64,000 nucleotides of DNA, from assembly GCA_031291475.1 (NCBI GenBank), contig JARLIY010000050.1, positions 16,587-80,586 of the forward strand, given 5' to 3'. The stretch comes from Xanthobacteraceae bacterium. GTDB lineage: Bacteria > Pseudomonadota > Alphaproteobacteria > Rhizobiales > Xanthobacteraceae. Shown piece by piece: positions 41,726 to 55,540 of this stretch (positions are counted from its first letter, which is position 1; each line of letters opens with the position of its first letter). The position numbers and the translations under genes were made by a program. The notes under the pieces are model-generated. The model did not search any database and had not been told where the DNA came from. It saw only the letters and a program-made list of their open reading frames with translations.

Positions 41726-41876
41726 CGCACGACGTCGTGTTTGGCCGATGAGAGCCAGGGGCGCGTTGCCCCGCTCATTCCCGCGACCCACCTGCGCTCG
41801 GCTCTGCGAGCTACGGCGGGTTTGAGTCCGCCGAAGCATGGAGTGCGTAGGCGGAAAGCGGGAATCCAGTTCTCCG

Positions 41877-42356
41877 ATGATCGACCTCATCCTCGCCATC
41901 AAATTCGTGCATCTGGTCGCCGCGGCGGCGATGCTCGGCACCTGGCTCGGCGTGGCGGTGTTCATGCAGCTCGCCGATCGCTCCGGCAATACCTCTGTGG
42001 TGGCGCTGACCGCGCGCTTCGCCGTCAGCGTCGAGAAGATCGTGATGATCGCCGCCATCGCCTTGCAGCCGGTCAGCGGCATTCCGCTGGCCTTCGCCAT
42101 CGGCTTTTCTCCCTTCGACGAATTCTGGCTCGTGCTGTCGCTCGTGCTATACGTGGTCGTCGTAGCGGCATGGTTTGCGGTGCTGCGCACCGAGATCCGG
42201 ATTCGCGATCTGACGCGACAGGCCGCGCTGGACGCCGTGCCGCTTCCGGCCGAGTACCACCGCCTGTTTCGCCGCTATAGCGTGCTGGTCTGGCCGGCCC
42301 TTGCCGGCATGGTGGTGCTGTTCCTGTTGATGACCTGGCAGCCGCGGCTGTCGTGA
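41877..42356 (+). CDS. DUF2269 integral membrane protein
   Basis: The 159-residue protein has four predicted membrane helices. It opens MIDLILAIKFVHLVAAAAML and contains LALTARFAVSVEKI-like and YSVLVWPALAGMVVLFLLMT segments typical of the DUF2269 family. The function is unknown. ATG 41877 is preferred because the upstream 13 residues of the longer frame come from repeat-like sequence (41770-41850). It is convergent with the MarC gene. Confidence 0.78.
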   Translation: MIDLILAIKFVHLVAAAAMLGTWLGVAVFMQLADRSGNTSVVALTARFAVSVEKIVMIAAIALQPVSGIPLAFAIGFSPFDEFWLVLSLVLYVVVVAAWFAVLRTEIRIRDLTRQAALDAVPLPAEYHRLFRRYSVLVWPALAGMVVLFLLMTWQPRLS

Positions 42357-42361
42357 TCGGA

Positions 42362-43015
42362 CTAGACAGCGAACAGCGCGCGAATGCCGTCGACGACGAA
42401 TTGCACGGCGAGCGCCGCGAGCAGCACGCCAAGCAGGCGCGACAGCACGATATTGCCGGTGAGGCCGAGCAGGCGGCTGATCTGCCCGGCGGATATGAAC
42501 GCAACGAAACAGGAGAGCGCGACGAACACCACGACCGCCAGAAGCAATCCGGTGAGCAGCAGATTGCCGGCGGCGCGCCCCGCCAGCAGCACGGTCGCGG
42601 TGATGGCGCCGGGACCGGCCAAGAGCGGGATCGCCAGCGGGAAGGCGGCGATATTGCGCACATGCTCTTCGACCGCCTGCTCGGCGGCCGCTCCTTCGCG
42701 GCGCATGCGCACGCCGAAGACCATCTCGAAGGCGATGGAGAACAACAGCAGGCCGCCGGCGATGCGGAAGGCCGGCAGCGAGATGCCGAGCGCGCGGAAC
42801 AACGCGTCGCCAAGGAGCGCCGTGCCGATGAGGATGGCGCCGGCGATGAGGCTCGCGCGCAACGCGACGTCGCGGCGGGCGCGCCGCGGCAGCCCTTCCG
42901 TGACCGCGAGGAATGTCGGTACGAGCCCGGCGGGATCGACCACGACGAACAACGTCACCAGCGCGGAAATGGCAAACTCGAGCGGCATGCCGTTTTGTAG
43001 CAGGCGCCAAGCCAT
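42362..43015 (-). CDS. MarC family membrane protein
   Basis: The protein of about 217 residues has six hydrophobic helices and the family opening FAISALVTLFVVVDPAGLVP, followed by FRIAGGLLLFSIAFEM and FPLAIPLLAGPGAITATVLL. MarC proteins were once linked to multiple antibiotic resistance, but transport function remains unproven. The start is uncertain: ATG 43015 or ATG 42988. It is divergent from gyrA. Confidence 0.88.
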   Translation of the reverse strand: MAWRLLQNGMPLEFAISALVTLFVVVDPAGLVPTFLAVTEGLPRRARRDVALRASLIAGAILIGTALLGDALFRALGISLPAFRIAGGLLLFSIAFEMVFGVRMRREGAAAEQAVEEHVRNIAAFPLAIPLLAGPGAITATVLLAGRAAGNLLLTGLLLAVVVFVALSCFVAFISAGQISRLLGLTGNIVLSRLLGVLLAALAVQFVVDGIRALFAV

Positions 43016-43191
43016 GCTCGAAGCCACGCTTGTACGGCCCCGCCCGAGGTTCCCGGTTCGCCCCGGTAAGACCTTGAAAATGTAGCTAAAAATCATATCT
43101 TGCTAATGCCGAAAGAGGTGGCGCAAAGACGTCCGTTCGGCTATGAAAATCGCAGCAGATTCGCGCAGGATTCTCGCCCAGGACTCCCTAA

Positions 43192-45912
<2,721 letters not shown>

Positions 45913-45956
45913 CGGTCCGCGCGTGCGACCTTGCCAGCCGAACCGCCGTGACAGGG

Positions 45957-46253
45957 TCAATCGTCGTCAAAGGTCGGGCCAGGCCGCGATCCGTGGTAGT
46001 GCGGGTCGCCTGCGGGCCACGTCGACATGCAGGGCGGGAATTGGTTCTGATACGGCCATGTACATCCCGCCGGCGCCGCCCCGTACAAGTCTCGATGCGC
46101 AGGCGCGGGTTGCACCCATTGCGGCTTGGCGGGGTGCTTTTTCGGATGCATCTTTGCCGCTTGCGCTTGCTCGGCCGACTGATCGGCGTGAGCCGCCTGC
46201 GCCGATACGGCGACCGCCAGCGAAAAATAAAGTATAGAACAAATGCGCCGCAT
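45957..46253 (-). CDS. small exported His/Pro-rich protein
   Basis: The 98-residue precursor has a signal peptide (ICSILYFSLAVAVSAQAAHA). The short mature part is rich in histidine, proline and tryptophan (MHPKKHPAKPQWVQPAPAHR) with two cysteines. Two ATGs are possible (46259 and 46253); the GGAGG is better spaced for 46253. No family is known. It is convergent with gyrA. Confidence 0.65.
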   Translation of the reverse strand: MRRICSILYFSLAVAVSAQAAHADQSAEQAQAAKMHPKKHPAKPQWVQPAPAHRDLYGAAPAGCTWPYQNQFPPCMSTWPAGDPHYHGSRPGPTFDDD

Positions 46254-46319
46254 GTGCATTTTCCTCCGGGATTAAACGTCGAACTTTGCTCGGGTGTCGC
46301 GCGCCATTACAAAGTGAGC

Positions 46320-46763
46320 ATGCATATGATGATGAAAGGTCATACGCTCTATAACCCGTTCGCCGTCATTTTGTTCGTTTTGCTCGGCGCCGGCACCGCG
46401 CACGCGGATCCCAAGGGTCTCTGGCTGGCGCAGGATGGCGCGCATGTGCGGGTCGCCAAATGCAGCCAAGCGCTGTGCGCAACCATCGCCGCCGCAAAAT
46501 CACCGGTCGACCCGGAAACCGGCCAGCCCTGGACCGACAAGAATAATCCCGATCCGGCCGAGCGCGGCCGCCCGCTCGTCGGCGTCACGGTTCTCTACAA
46601 CATGGTGCCGGACGGGCCGGGGAAGTGGTCGGGAACACTGTACAATACCGACGACGGCCATACCTATCCGGGCCATCTTCTCGACATCGATCCGAGGACG
46701 ATCAGGATCGAAGGCTGCGCTCTCGGGATTTGCGGCGGCAAGAACTTGAGCCGCATACAATAA
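46320..46763 (+). CDS. DUF2147 exported protein
   Basis: The 147-residue precursor has a signal peptide (FAVILFVLLGAGTAHA). The mature part shows the DUF2147 layout: GLWLAQDGAHVRVAKCSQAL, GRPLVGVTVLYNM, WSGTLYNTDDGHTYPGHL and a C-terminal cysteine pair (EGCALGICGG). It forms a lipocalin-like or beta-barrel fold in the periplasm; the function is unknown. Several in-frame ATGs occur at 46320-46332 and the first is used. Confidence 0.85.
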   Translation: MHMMMKGHTLYNPFAVILFVLLGAGTAHADPKGLWLAQDGAHVRVAKCSQALCATIAAAKSPVDPETGQPWTDKNNPDPAERGRPLVGVTVLYNMVPDGPGKWSGTLYNTDDGHTYPGHLLDIDPRTIRIEGCALGICGGKNLSRIQ

Positions 46764-46789
46764 GTTCGATTGCGCGCGCAGCACGATCG

Positions 46790-47334
46790 CTAGCCCGCGA
46801 AGCCTCCACCATCGAGAAACTCCTGCTCGGCTGGCGACACCTCGCGCCCGAGCGCGCCGTTGCGATGCGGAAATCGTCCGAATTTGGCGATGATGTCGCG
46901 ATGGAGCGTGGCGTATTTCAACATCCCCGCGTCGCCGAATGGCTCAAACAACTTCACGCACCGGTCCTGATCGGCCAACACTTCCGAATGCATGAAGGGA
47001 ATATAGAAGAACGGCCGCATCGTTTCGTCGGTCGCCCGGTCGAACCGCGGGCGATCGCCCGGTTCGCCACCACGCGCGCCAAGGGATCGGTCGCGAACGC
47101 ATGCGGGCTGCCGCGAAACATGTTGCGGGGAAATTGGTCGAACAGAATCACCAGCGCCAGCGCGCCTTCGGCGCTGTCCTCGAAAGACGCGCGCTCTCCG
47201 CGCGCGGCCGCTTCGTGGAGCGGCAGAAATCGATGTCTGACTGTCAGGTCGAATGCGTCGTCCTTCTCGAACCATCGCTCGGGTCCGGCTTCGCGCCAGA
47301 AGGCGACGACTTCGGCCGCGGTGACGTCGCTCAT
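46790..47334 (-). pseudogene. DUF924 family protein, 1-base frameshift
   Basis: The N-terminal part (ATG 47334) has AAEVVAFWREAGPERWFEKD and LVILFDQFPRNMFRGSPHAF, the DUF924 hallmark. At about 47043 the frame is lost. The expected RGFDRATDETMRPFFYIPFM continues in another frame through HSEVLADQ to the stop at 46790. One T is missing from a TTT in the coding strand. The intact protein would be about 181 residues with a TPR-like helical fold and unknown role. It is 13 bases downstream of trpE and probably cotranscribed. Confidence 0.8.
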
Positions 47335-47347
47335 CGTCGCCGGCGAC

Positions 47348-48898
47348 CTACTGCCCGCGCCCGGCGGCGCTGGCGAAACGCTTGGCCTCCTCGGCGGCGC
47401 GGAACAATGCCTTCGCCTTGTTGACGCATTCCTGCTGCTCGAAGTCCGGGTCGGAATCGGCGACGATACCGGCGCCGGCCTGCACATACATGACGCCGTT
47501 CTTGATCAGCGCGGTGCGCAGCACGATGCAGGTGTCCATGTCGGAGCCGGCGGAGAAATAGCCGACACAGCCGGCATAAAGCGCGCGCTTCTCTTTCTCC
47601 AGCTTGTCGACGATCTGCATCGCGCGTACCTTGGGCGCGCCGGAGACGGTGCCCGCGGGAAATCCGGCGGCGAGCGCGTCGAGGCAATCGCGGTCTTTGT
47701 GCAGCTTGCCTTCCACGTTGGAGACGATGTGCATCACCTGGCTATAGCGTTCGATGAAGAACTGGTCGGTGACTTTTACGGTGCCGATCTCGGCGACGCG
47801 GCCGACGTCGTTGCGGCCGAGATCGAGCAGCATGAGGTGCTCGGCCCGCTCCTTCGGATCGGCGAGCAATTCCTCCTCCAGCGCTTTGTCTTCATGCGGG
47901 GTGGCGCCGCGCGGCCGCGTGCCGGCAATCGGACGAATGGTCACGGTGCCGTCGGCGGTCTTGACCAGGATTTCCGGACTCGAGCCGGCGACCGCGAAGC
48001 TGCCGAGATCGAGGAAGAACAGATAAGGCGAGGGGTTGACGCGCCGTAGCGCCCGATAGAGCGCGAACGGGGCGAGCGTGAAGGGTGCTTCGAAACGCTG
48101 CGACAGCACCACCTGAAAGATATCGCCGGCGGCAATGTATTCCTTGGCGCGCAACACCATACGCTTGAATTCCTCCGCGGTGGTGTTGGAACGCGGCGCC
48201 ACGCCCAGCGGGCCGGCGTCGCTTCCCACCGCTGATTTGTCGAGCGGCCGGTCGAGCGCGTCGACGATCGCCGCCAGCCGCTCGACCGCGCGCGCCAAGG
48301 CCGCTTTCGCCGTCACTCCGGGCTGTGGCCGCACCGGCGTGACCACCGTGATCGTATCCTCCACCGCGTCGAAAGCGATCACCAGCGTCGGACGAACCAG
48401 GATCGCGTCGGGAATGCCGATCGGGTCGGGACCGGGCGCGGCGAGCGTATCCTCCATCAGCCGCACCATGTCGTAACCGAGATAACCGAAGACGCCGGCT
48501 GCCATCGGCGGCAGCGTATCCGGCAAAGCGATGCGGCTTTCGCCGATCAGCGCGCGAAGCGCCGCAAGCGGCGGCGCGTTCGCAGGCGTAAACGCCTCCG
48601 GGTCGCTCTGCGGGATGCGGTTGATTTCGGCGCGGGCGCCGTTGGCGCGGAAGATCACGTCAGGTTCGAGGCCGATGATCGAATAGCGCCCGCGCGCTTC
48701 GCCGCCTTCGACCGACTCGAGCAAAAAGCTTATCGGCGACGAAACTTTGGCCGATGAGCTTTTGGTTTTGGCGCCGGTGATCTTGAGAAAGGCCGAGACC
48801 GGCGTTTCCAGATCGGCGACCAGCGTCGTCCACACGACCTGCGGCTCGTCGGCCGCGTAACGGGCGGCAAACGCCGCGGCCGAAGGCTCGATCAGCAT
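47348..48898 (-). CDS. trpE: anthranilate synthase component I
   Basis: TrpE converts chorismate to anthranilate using ammonia supplied by TrpG. The 516-residue protein has the N-terminal tryptophan-binding motif SFLLESVEGGEARGRYSIIG. The C-terminal chorismate-binding domain has FQVVLSQRFEAPF, RPIAGTRPRGATPHED, LLDLGRNDVGRVA and GFPAGTVSGAPKVRAMQIVD. No glutaminase domain is fused. It lies 18 bases downstream of ppiD. The trpGDC genes that follow in many relatives are absent; DUF924 takes that place. Confidence 0.96.
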   Translation of the reverse strand: MLIEPSAAAFAARYAADEPQVVWTTLVADLETPVSAFLKITGAKTKSSSAKVSSPISFLLESVEGGEARGRYSIIGLEPDVIFRANGARAEINRIPQSDPEAFTPANAPPLAALRALIGESRIALPDTLPPMAAGVFGYLGYDMVRLMEDTLAAPGPDPIGIPDAILVRPTLVIAFDAVEDTITVVTPVRPQPGVTAKAALARAVERLAAIVDALDRPLDKSAVGSDAGPLGVAPRSNTTAEEFKRMVLRAKEYIAAGDIFQVVLSQRFEAPFTLAPFALYRALRRVNPSPYLFFLDLGSFAVAGSSPEILVKTADGTVTIRPIAGTRPRGATPHEDKALEEELLADPKERAEHLMLLDLGRNDVGRVAEIGTVKVTDQFFIERYSQVMHIVSNVEGKLHKDRDCLDALAAGFPAGTVSGAPKVRAMQIVDKLEKEKRALYAGCVGYFSAGSDMDTCIVLRTALIKNGVMYVQAGAGIVADSDPDFEQQECVNKAKALFRAAEEAKRFASAAGRGQ

Positions 48899-48916
48899 GT
48901 CTCGTCGGTGTCCGGT

Positions 48917-50833
48917 CTAGTTGGTGTCCGGCGCCGGGCCGTTGCCGAGCGCTTGCGCCAACGCCGCCTGATTGACGCTGGTGCCGAGATCGTTTTCCAC
49001 CGATGCCACATATTGTCCGACGACGTCATCGGTGGTCTGGCGTTTCACCGCTTCTTCGATGCCCTTGAGGTCCGGCGAAGCGGCGTCGAATTTCGGATCG
49101 GTCACGTCGGCCACGCGGAACACCACCCATTCAGTCGGCTGTTCGCCCTCGGCGCTGCCGAAGCCGTCCTTGGCGGTGTGGAATATCGCCACGATGACTT
49201 TCGGCGACAGACCCGATCCGGCTCCCGCCTGGCGCTTAAGCTTGTCGACGGTTTCGAGCTTGAGGCCGTCGGTCTTGGCAAGCGCGTCGAACGCGCTGCC
49301 GCCCTTGAGCTTGTCGACGAGCTCGGCCGCCTTGGTCTTCAGCCGTGTCGCGATCTCGTCCTGGCGCCAGCGCTCTTCGACCTGGGCCTTGACCTCGTCC
49401 AGCGGGCGATCGCGCGACGGCGTGACGGCAGTGACGCTGTACCAGATATAGCCGGCGTCGGCCTCGATCGGATCGTTATCGACGCCAATGTCGGAGGCAA
49501 AGGCGGCGCTCACCACCTGGGCGGCATGGGGAAGGTTGCCGACGAGCTTGCCGTCGGGATCGCGGCCGGAGCGATCGACGTCGTAGGTTGCGGAATTAAC
49601 CTTCAATTTCGCCGCCGCCTGTTGCAGCGAGGCGCCGCCGGCGCGCTCGTCTTCCATCTTGTCATGCAAGCTGCGCACTTCGGCCTTGGCGCGCTCGGCG
49701 GCGATATCGTTGCGGATCTGCGGCGCCACCTCGGCGAACGACTTCGTCGCTTCCGGATCGATCTTGACCACGGTCACGATGACCGAGCCGAAGCGGCCTT
49801 TCACCGGCGCGCTCACCTCGCCGTCTTTGAGTGCGAATGCCGCGTCGGCGACCGCCGGATCGACGATGTCCGATTTTTTCACCGTGCCGAGGTCGATATC
49901 CGTCTCCTTGAGGCCGCGCTCGGCGGCAAGCGCGGCGAAGCTCAGGCCGTCCTTGAGGCGCGCTTGCGCGGCTTCGGCCTCCGCCATGCTCGGAAACACG
50001 ATCTGCTCGACGTGGCGCCGCTCCGGGGTGATGTAGCGGCTGCGGTGCTCCTCGAAGGCGGCCTTGAGGTCGGCGTCGGAGATCTCCATCCACCGGGCGA
50101 TGTCGGCGGGCGTCAGCGCGACGGTCTCGATCTTGCGGTATTCCGGCGCGCGGAACAAGATTTTGCGCGCCTCGAAATACTTGCTCAGCTCATCCGCCGT
50201 CGGCTGCGGAATGTCGCCGGCCTGCGCCGGGCCGAGCGTCACATAGTCGATGCTGCGTTCCTGATTCTGGAACTGATTGATGGCGGCGAGCCACGCTTTC
50301 GGCACCGGCAATTCGTCGGTGAGGGATTCTACGATCTGCCGGCGCAACGTCACCCGCCGCTGTTCGGCGACGAACCGCTGCTCGCTATAGCCGGCATCGC
50401 GCAGCAGCTGCTCGAAACGCGCGCGGTCGAACTTGCCGGTGGGTCCCTGAAACGTCTTCTCGGCGGTGACGCGGCGTACGATCTCGGCGTCGGAAATGCC
50501 GAGCCGCATCTGCCGGGCGCGCTGATCGAGGCCGGCTTCGGCGACCATCGAGCCGAGCACTTGCCGGTCGAGACCGAGGGCGCTCGCCTGGTCCGGTGGC
50601 AACGGGTGTCCGATCTGGCGTTCGATCTGCCGCAAACGCTCGTTGTAGGTGCTGCGGAACTGTTCGATCGGGATTTCGGTGTGGCCGATTTTGGCCAGCG
50701 TCGAACGGCCGAAGCCGCGAAAGATGTCGTTGATGCCCCAGACGGCAAAGCTCGCGGCAAGCAGCCCCATGACCACGCCCATCACGGCGCGGCCGATCCA
50801 ATTTGCGGAGGCTTTGCGGATACCTCGAAGCAT
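48917..50833 (-). CDS. ppiD: peptidylprolyl isomerase PpiD-like (SurA N-terminal domain)
   Basis: This inner-membrane-anchored periplasmic folding factor has 638 residues. One N-terminal helix (AVMGVVMGLLAASFAVWGI, about residues 15-33) is followed by a SurA_N-type chaperone domain (TYNERLRQIERQIGHPLPPD) and a parvulin-like domain around HVEQIVFPSMAEAEAAQARL with FGSVIVTVVKID. A second helical region ends the protein. ATG 50833 is used rather than a TTG three codons upstream. It leads an operon with trpE and is divergent from tpiA, an arrangement common in Rhizobiales. Confidence 0.92.
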   Translation of the reverse strand: MLRGIRKASANWIGRAVMGVVMGLLAASFAVWGINDIFRGFGRSTLAKIGHTEIPIEQFRSTYNERLRQIERQIGHPLPPDQASALGLDRQVLGSMVAEAGLDQRARQMRLGISDAEIVRRVTAEKTFQGPTGKFDRARFEQLLRDAGYSEQRFVAEQRRVTLRRQIVESLTDELPVPKAWLAAINQFQNQERSIDYVTLGPAQAGDIPQPTADELSKYFEARKILFRAPEYRKIETVALTPADIARWMEISDADLKAAFEEHRSRYITPERRHVEQIVFPSMAEAEAAQARLKDGLSFAALAAERGLKETDIDLGTVKKSDIVDPAVADAAFALKDGEVSAPVKGRFGSVIVTVVKIDPEATKSFAEVAPQIRNDIAAERAKAEVRSLHDKMEDERAGGASLQQAAAKLKVNSATYDVDRSGRDPDGKLVGNLPHAAQVVSAAFASDIGVDNDPIEADAGYIWYSVTAVTPSRDRPLDEVKAQVEERWRQDEIATRLKTKAAELVDKLKGGSAFDALAKTDGLKLETVDKLKRQAGAGSGLSPKVIVAIFHTAKDGFGSAEGEQPTEWVVFRVADVTDPKFDAASPDLKGIEEAVKRQTTDDVVGQYVASVENDLGTSVNQAALAQALGNGPAPDTN

Positions 50834-51035
50834 AACGTCCAACGGTTGAAATGATGCCGATCCGGCTGCCCAGCCGAGAGCGGCGCATCATAAGGACCGC
50901 GACCCGGACCCGCAACTGACCGGATTTCAAAGTAAAACGGCAAGTAAAACGCCCCTTTTCCGCGCGCAAGGCGTCTGCTAACGGCTGTTTGTCGCAGGCG
51001 TTGCGGCGAAGACCGAGACGTTGAGACACCAAACA

Positions 51036-51776
51036 ATGGCGCGCCGCCCGCTGGTCGCAGGCAACTGGAAGATGCACGGTCTGCAAAGTGCGTCCGGCGA
51101 ATTTGACAAGATCGTCGCCGGCGCGCGGAGCCTGCCCGGGGTCGAGTTGATGGTGTGTCCGCCGGCGACCTTGATCGCTGGCTTCGCCGCGGCCGCGCGC
51201 GGATCGTCGGTCCTGATCGGCGCCCAGGATTGTCACGCGCTCGCCTCGGGGGCCTATACCGGCGACATTTCAGCGGAAATGCTCAAGGATGCCGGCGCCG
51301 CCGCGGTCATTGTCGGTCACTCCGAACGCCGCCACTATCACGGCGAAACCGATGCGACGGTGCGCGCAAAGGCGCTTGCCGCCAAGCGCGCCGGCCTCCT
51401 CGCCATTGTCTGCGTCGGCGAAACGCGCGCCGAACGCGATACCGGCCGCGCCGCCGCCGTGGTGCGCGCGGCGCTCGACGGCTCGGTGCCCGACGATCTC
51501 GTGGATTTCGTCGTTGCCTATGAGCCGGTCTGGGCCATCGGCACCGGGCTGACGCCGACGCCGGCCGATGTCGGTGACATGCACCGCGTCATCCGCGAAT
51601 GGCTCGGCTCCCGCCCCGGCAAAGCGGGGGAAAGGACCCGCATTCTCTATGGCGGCTCGGTCACCACGGCGAATGCCAAAGAACTGCTCGCCGTAGATAA
51701 TGTGGACGGGGCGCTGGTCGGCGGCGCCAGCCTCAAAGCGCAGGATTTCCTGGCGATTGCCAGGGCTTATCGATAA
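51036..51776 (+). CDS. tpiA: triose-phosphate isomerase
   Basis: This glycolytic enzyme interconverts dihydroxyacetone phosphate and glyceraldehyde 3-phosphate. The 246-residue TIM barrel has the substrate lysine in [10 protein letters not shown], the catalytic histidine in [14 protein letters not shown], the catalytic glutamate in [16 protein letters not shown] (residues about 160-175) and the phosphate loop [14 protein letters not shown] 51036 fits the conserved N-terminus. secG follows after 109 bases. Confidence 0.97.
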   Translation: MARRPLVAGNWKMHGLQSASGEFDKIVAGARSLPGVELMVCPPATLIAGFAAAARGSSVLIGAQDCHALASGAYTGDISAEMLKDAGAAAVIVGHSERRHYHGETDATVRAKALAAKRAGLLAIVCVGETRAERDTGRAAAVVRAALDGSVPDDLVDFVVAYEPVWAIGTGLTPTPADVGDMHRVIREWLGSRPGKAGERTRILYGGSVTTANAKELLAVDNVDGALVGGASLKAQDFLAIARAYR

Positions 51777-51885
51777 CGGGACCAGGGCCCAAACCGCCAT
51801 AGAAAATCCTCTTGGGATCATGTAGAGACGCGCGCGACTTCCTATATCGGGGACGCGGCACCGCAGCCGGGAGCGGACTTTATCG

Positions 51886-52293
51886 ATGCTGACCGTTGTT
51901 ATCGTCATCCACCTGATGCTCGTCCTCGCCATGATCGGCGTGGTGCTGTTGCAAAAATCCGAGGGCGGGGGGCTGATCAGCTCCACCAGCGGCTTCATGA
52001 CCGGGCGGGGCACGGGCAACGTGCTGACCCGCACGACCGCATTGCTTGCCGTCGGTTTCTTCATCACCAGCCTGGCGTTGTCGTGGCTCGCGGGTCTCGG
52101 GCGCCATCCGGCGTCGCTCATCAACAGCGGCGGCGCTCCGGTCAGCCAGCCGGCGCCGGGTGCACCGCAGGCGCCGCTGAGCGAGGGCGGTCACGGCATC
52201 CTCGATCAATTGCGGTCGAAGGGGCCGGCCGGGGCGACGCCGCCGGCGCCGAGTCCGGCACCCAGCGGACCGCAAGTCCCGCAGTCGCAATAG
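51886..52293 (+). CDS. secG: preprotein translocase subunit SecG
   Basis: This small partner of SecYE assists protein export. The 135-residue product has two membrane helices (VVIVIHLMLVLAMIGVVLLQ and ALLAVGFFITSLALSWLAGL) and the signature LLQKSEGGGLISSTSGFM, followed by the usual alanine/proline-rich cytoplasmic tail. It lies between tpiA and pyrG, the standard neighbourhood in this order. Confidence 0.95.
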   Translation: MLTVVIVIHLMLVLAMIGVVLLQKSEGGGLISSTSGFMTGRGTGNVLTRTTALLAVGFFITSLALSWLAGLGRHPASLINSGGAPVSQPAPGAPQAPLSEGGHGILDQLRSKGPAGATPPAPSPAPSGPQVPQSQ

Positions 52294-52476
52294 GCAGGAC
52301 AGCATGGCGCAAGCGGCACCCCCGGCACTCCTTACGAAGAGCGCGGGGGCCGCTTCCACGCGGCATCAGGATTCCGCTGGAGTTATCTGCGATTACGCCG
52401 CTTTTTGCGATTTACGCCGACCGAGCGCGGCAACCATTCCGCAATATCGCTCGTCGAATCAAATGATCGGGGTTAG

Positions 52477-54117
<1,641 letters not shown>

Positions 54118-54172
54118 GCTCGTCATTGCGAGCCCGTTGACCCTGGCCTTGCGGATGGTCATGGTCCCGGCG

Positions 54173-55015
54173 ATGAAGCCGATGCCTGCCCATCCGAATG
54201 CCGTCGTCGCCGTCGGCCAAGTGCGTTTCGGCAATGCGCTGCCGTTCGCGTTGATCGCGGGTCCGTGCGTGCTCGAAAGCCGGGCGCACGCTTTCGAGAT
54301 GGCGGCGGCGCTCAAGGAGATCGCGGCGCGGCGCGGCATCGGTTTCGTCTACAAAACCTCGTTCGACAAGGCCAACCGCACCAGCGGCGAAAGCCCGCGC
54401 GGGCTCGGCCTCGACAAGGCGCTCGAAGTCTTCACCGATCTGCGCGACACGCTGGGCGTGCCGGTGCTGACCGACGTGCACGAGCCGGACCACTGCGCGA
54501 TCGTCGCCGAGGTGGTCGACGTCCTGCAAATCCCGGCGTTTCTCTGCCGGCAGACCGATTTGTTGATTGCCGCGGCCAAGACCGGCCGCGCGGTCAACGT
54601 GAAGAAGGGTCAGTTCCTCGCGCCCTGGGACATGAAAAACGTCGTCGAGAAAATCACCGGCGCCGGCAATGCCAACGTGCTCGTCACCGAGCGCGGCGTC
54701 TCCTTCGGTTACAACACGCTGGTCTCTGACATGCGCGCGCTGCCGCTCTTGGCCAAGCTCGGCGCGCCGGTGATTTTCGATGCCACCCATTCGGTGCAGC
54801 AGCCGGGCGGGCAGGGGGCGTCGTCGGGCGGCGAGCGGGACTTCGTGCCGGTGCTGGCGCGCGCCGCCGTCGCGGTCGGCATCGCCGGACTTTTCATCGA
54901 GACCCACCAGGACCCGGACAAGGCCCCCTCGGACGGACCGAACATGATCCCGCTCAAGGAGTTGGAGCCGCTTCTTGAGCGATTGATGCAGTTCGATAAG
55001 TTGGCGAAAGCTTAA
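54173..55015 (+). CDS. kdsA: 3-deoxy-8-phosphooctulonate synthase
   Basis: KdsA condenses phosphoenolpyruvate with arabinose 5-phosphate to make KDO 8-phosphate for lipopolysaccharide. The 280-residue protein shows [79 protein letters not shown] and [18 protein letters not shown]. Several ATGs exist near the start; 54173 ([11 protein letters not shown]) gives the family length. The usual downstream eno gene is not present. Confidence 0.95.
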   Translation: MKPMPAHPNAVVAVGQVRFGNALPFALIAGPCVLESRAHAFEMAAALKEIAARRGIGFVYKTSFDKANRTSGESPRGLGLDKALEVFTDLRDTLGVPVLTDVHEPDHCAIVAEVVDVLQIPAFLCRQTDLLIAAAKTGRAVNVKKGQFLAPWDMKNVVEKITGAGNANVLVTERGVSFGYNTLVSDMRALPLLAKLGAPVIFDATHSVQQPGGQGASSGGERDFVPVLARAAVAVGIAGLFIETHQDPDKAPSDGPNMIPLKELEPLLERLMQFDKLAKA

Positions 55016-55029
55016 GAAGCGCCCACGGC

Positions 55030-55491
55030 CTATTTCAGATAATTCCAGACAAAATCGTCGAACTCACTTCGGCCTTTGCACGGCTTCGTTTCCTTGATGC
55101 TGGGAATCAGCAGGCAAGACGCCACGCTGCCGTTCGTTTCCACGTAGAGCGCGTACATCGTGCGGCTGGCGGCATCGATCAGATAGGACGTGTCCGAAAT
55201 TTCCCGGTTTATCGACGCCGTCTTGTGAATCAACAGCAGACAGCTGTTCACCTTGTCGCTGAACGCCGCCTGATAATCGTTCGCAATGATCTCGAACCGC
55301 ACTTTTACGTTCTCCAAGACGGAGACGTATTCCTGCGTCAAATCCTGGAACGAGCTCTTCGCCTGCATTTCGCAGCTTGCGCGCTCATGCGTTGGGTCAG
55401 CGTGGACGATGCCGCCGAACGCGACCAAGGCAACCGTCTGCCGCGCATATGCGAGCGCGTGAGACTTTATTTTCGGAAAATAAGTCATCAT
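55030..55491 (-). CDS. hypothetical exported protein
   Basis: The 153-residue precursor seems to have a signal peptide (AYARQTVALVAFGGIVHA). The mature alpha/beta domain has cysteines at ASCEMQ, NSCLLLI, ASCLLIP and KPCKGRS. No family is recognised. It is convergent with kdsA, with 14 bases between stops. ATG 55491 is preferred to a GTG at 55503 because of spacing to GGGAACG. Confidence 0.6.
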   Translation of the reverse strand: MMTYFPKIKSHALAYARQTVALVAFGGIVHADPTHERASCEMQAKSSFQDLTQEYVSVLENVKVRFEIIANDYQAAFSDKVNSCLLLIHKTASINREISDTSYLIDAASRTMYALYVETNGSVASCLLIPSIKETKPCKGRSEFDDFVWNYLK

Positions 55492-55540
55492 CGGCGTTCC
55501 CACAAAATCGGTATACGAAACGCCGCCTCGGCCGGAAACC

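Noticed and set aside
48908..50854. 648-codon plus-strand frame opposite ppiD
   Set aside because: Antisense shadow with no recognisable domain; ppiD has clear chaperone and isomerase segments.
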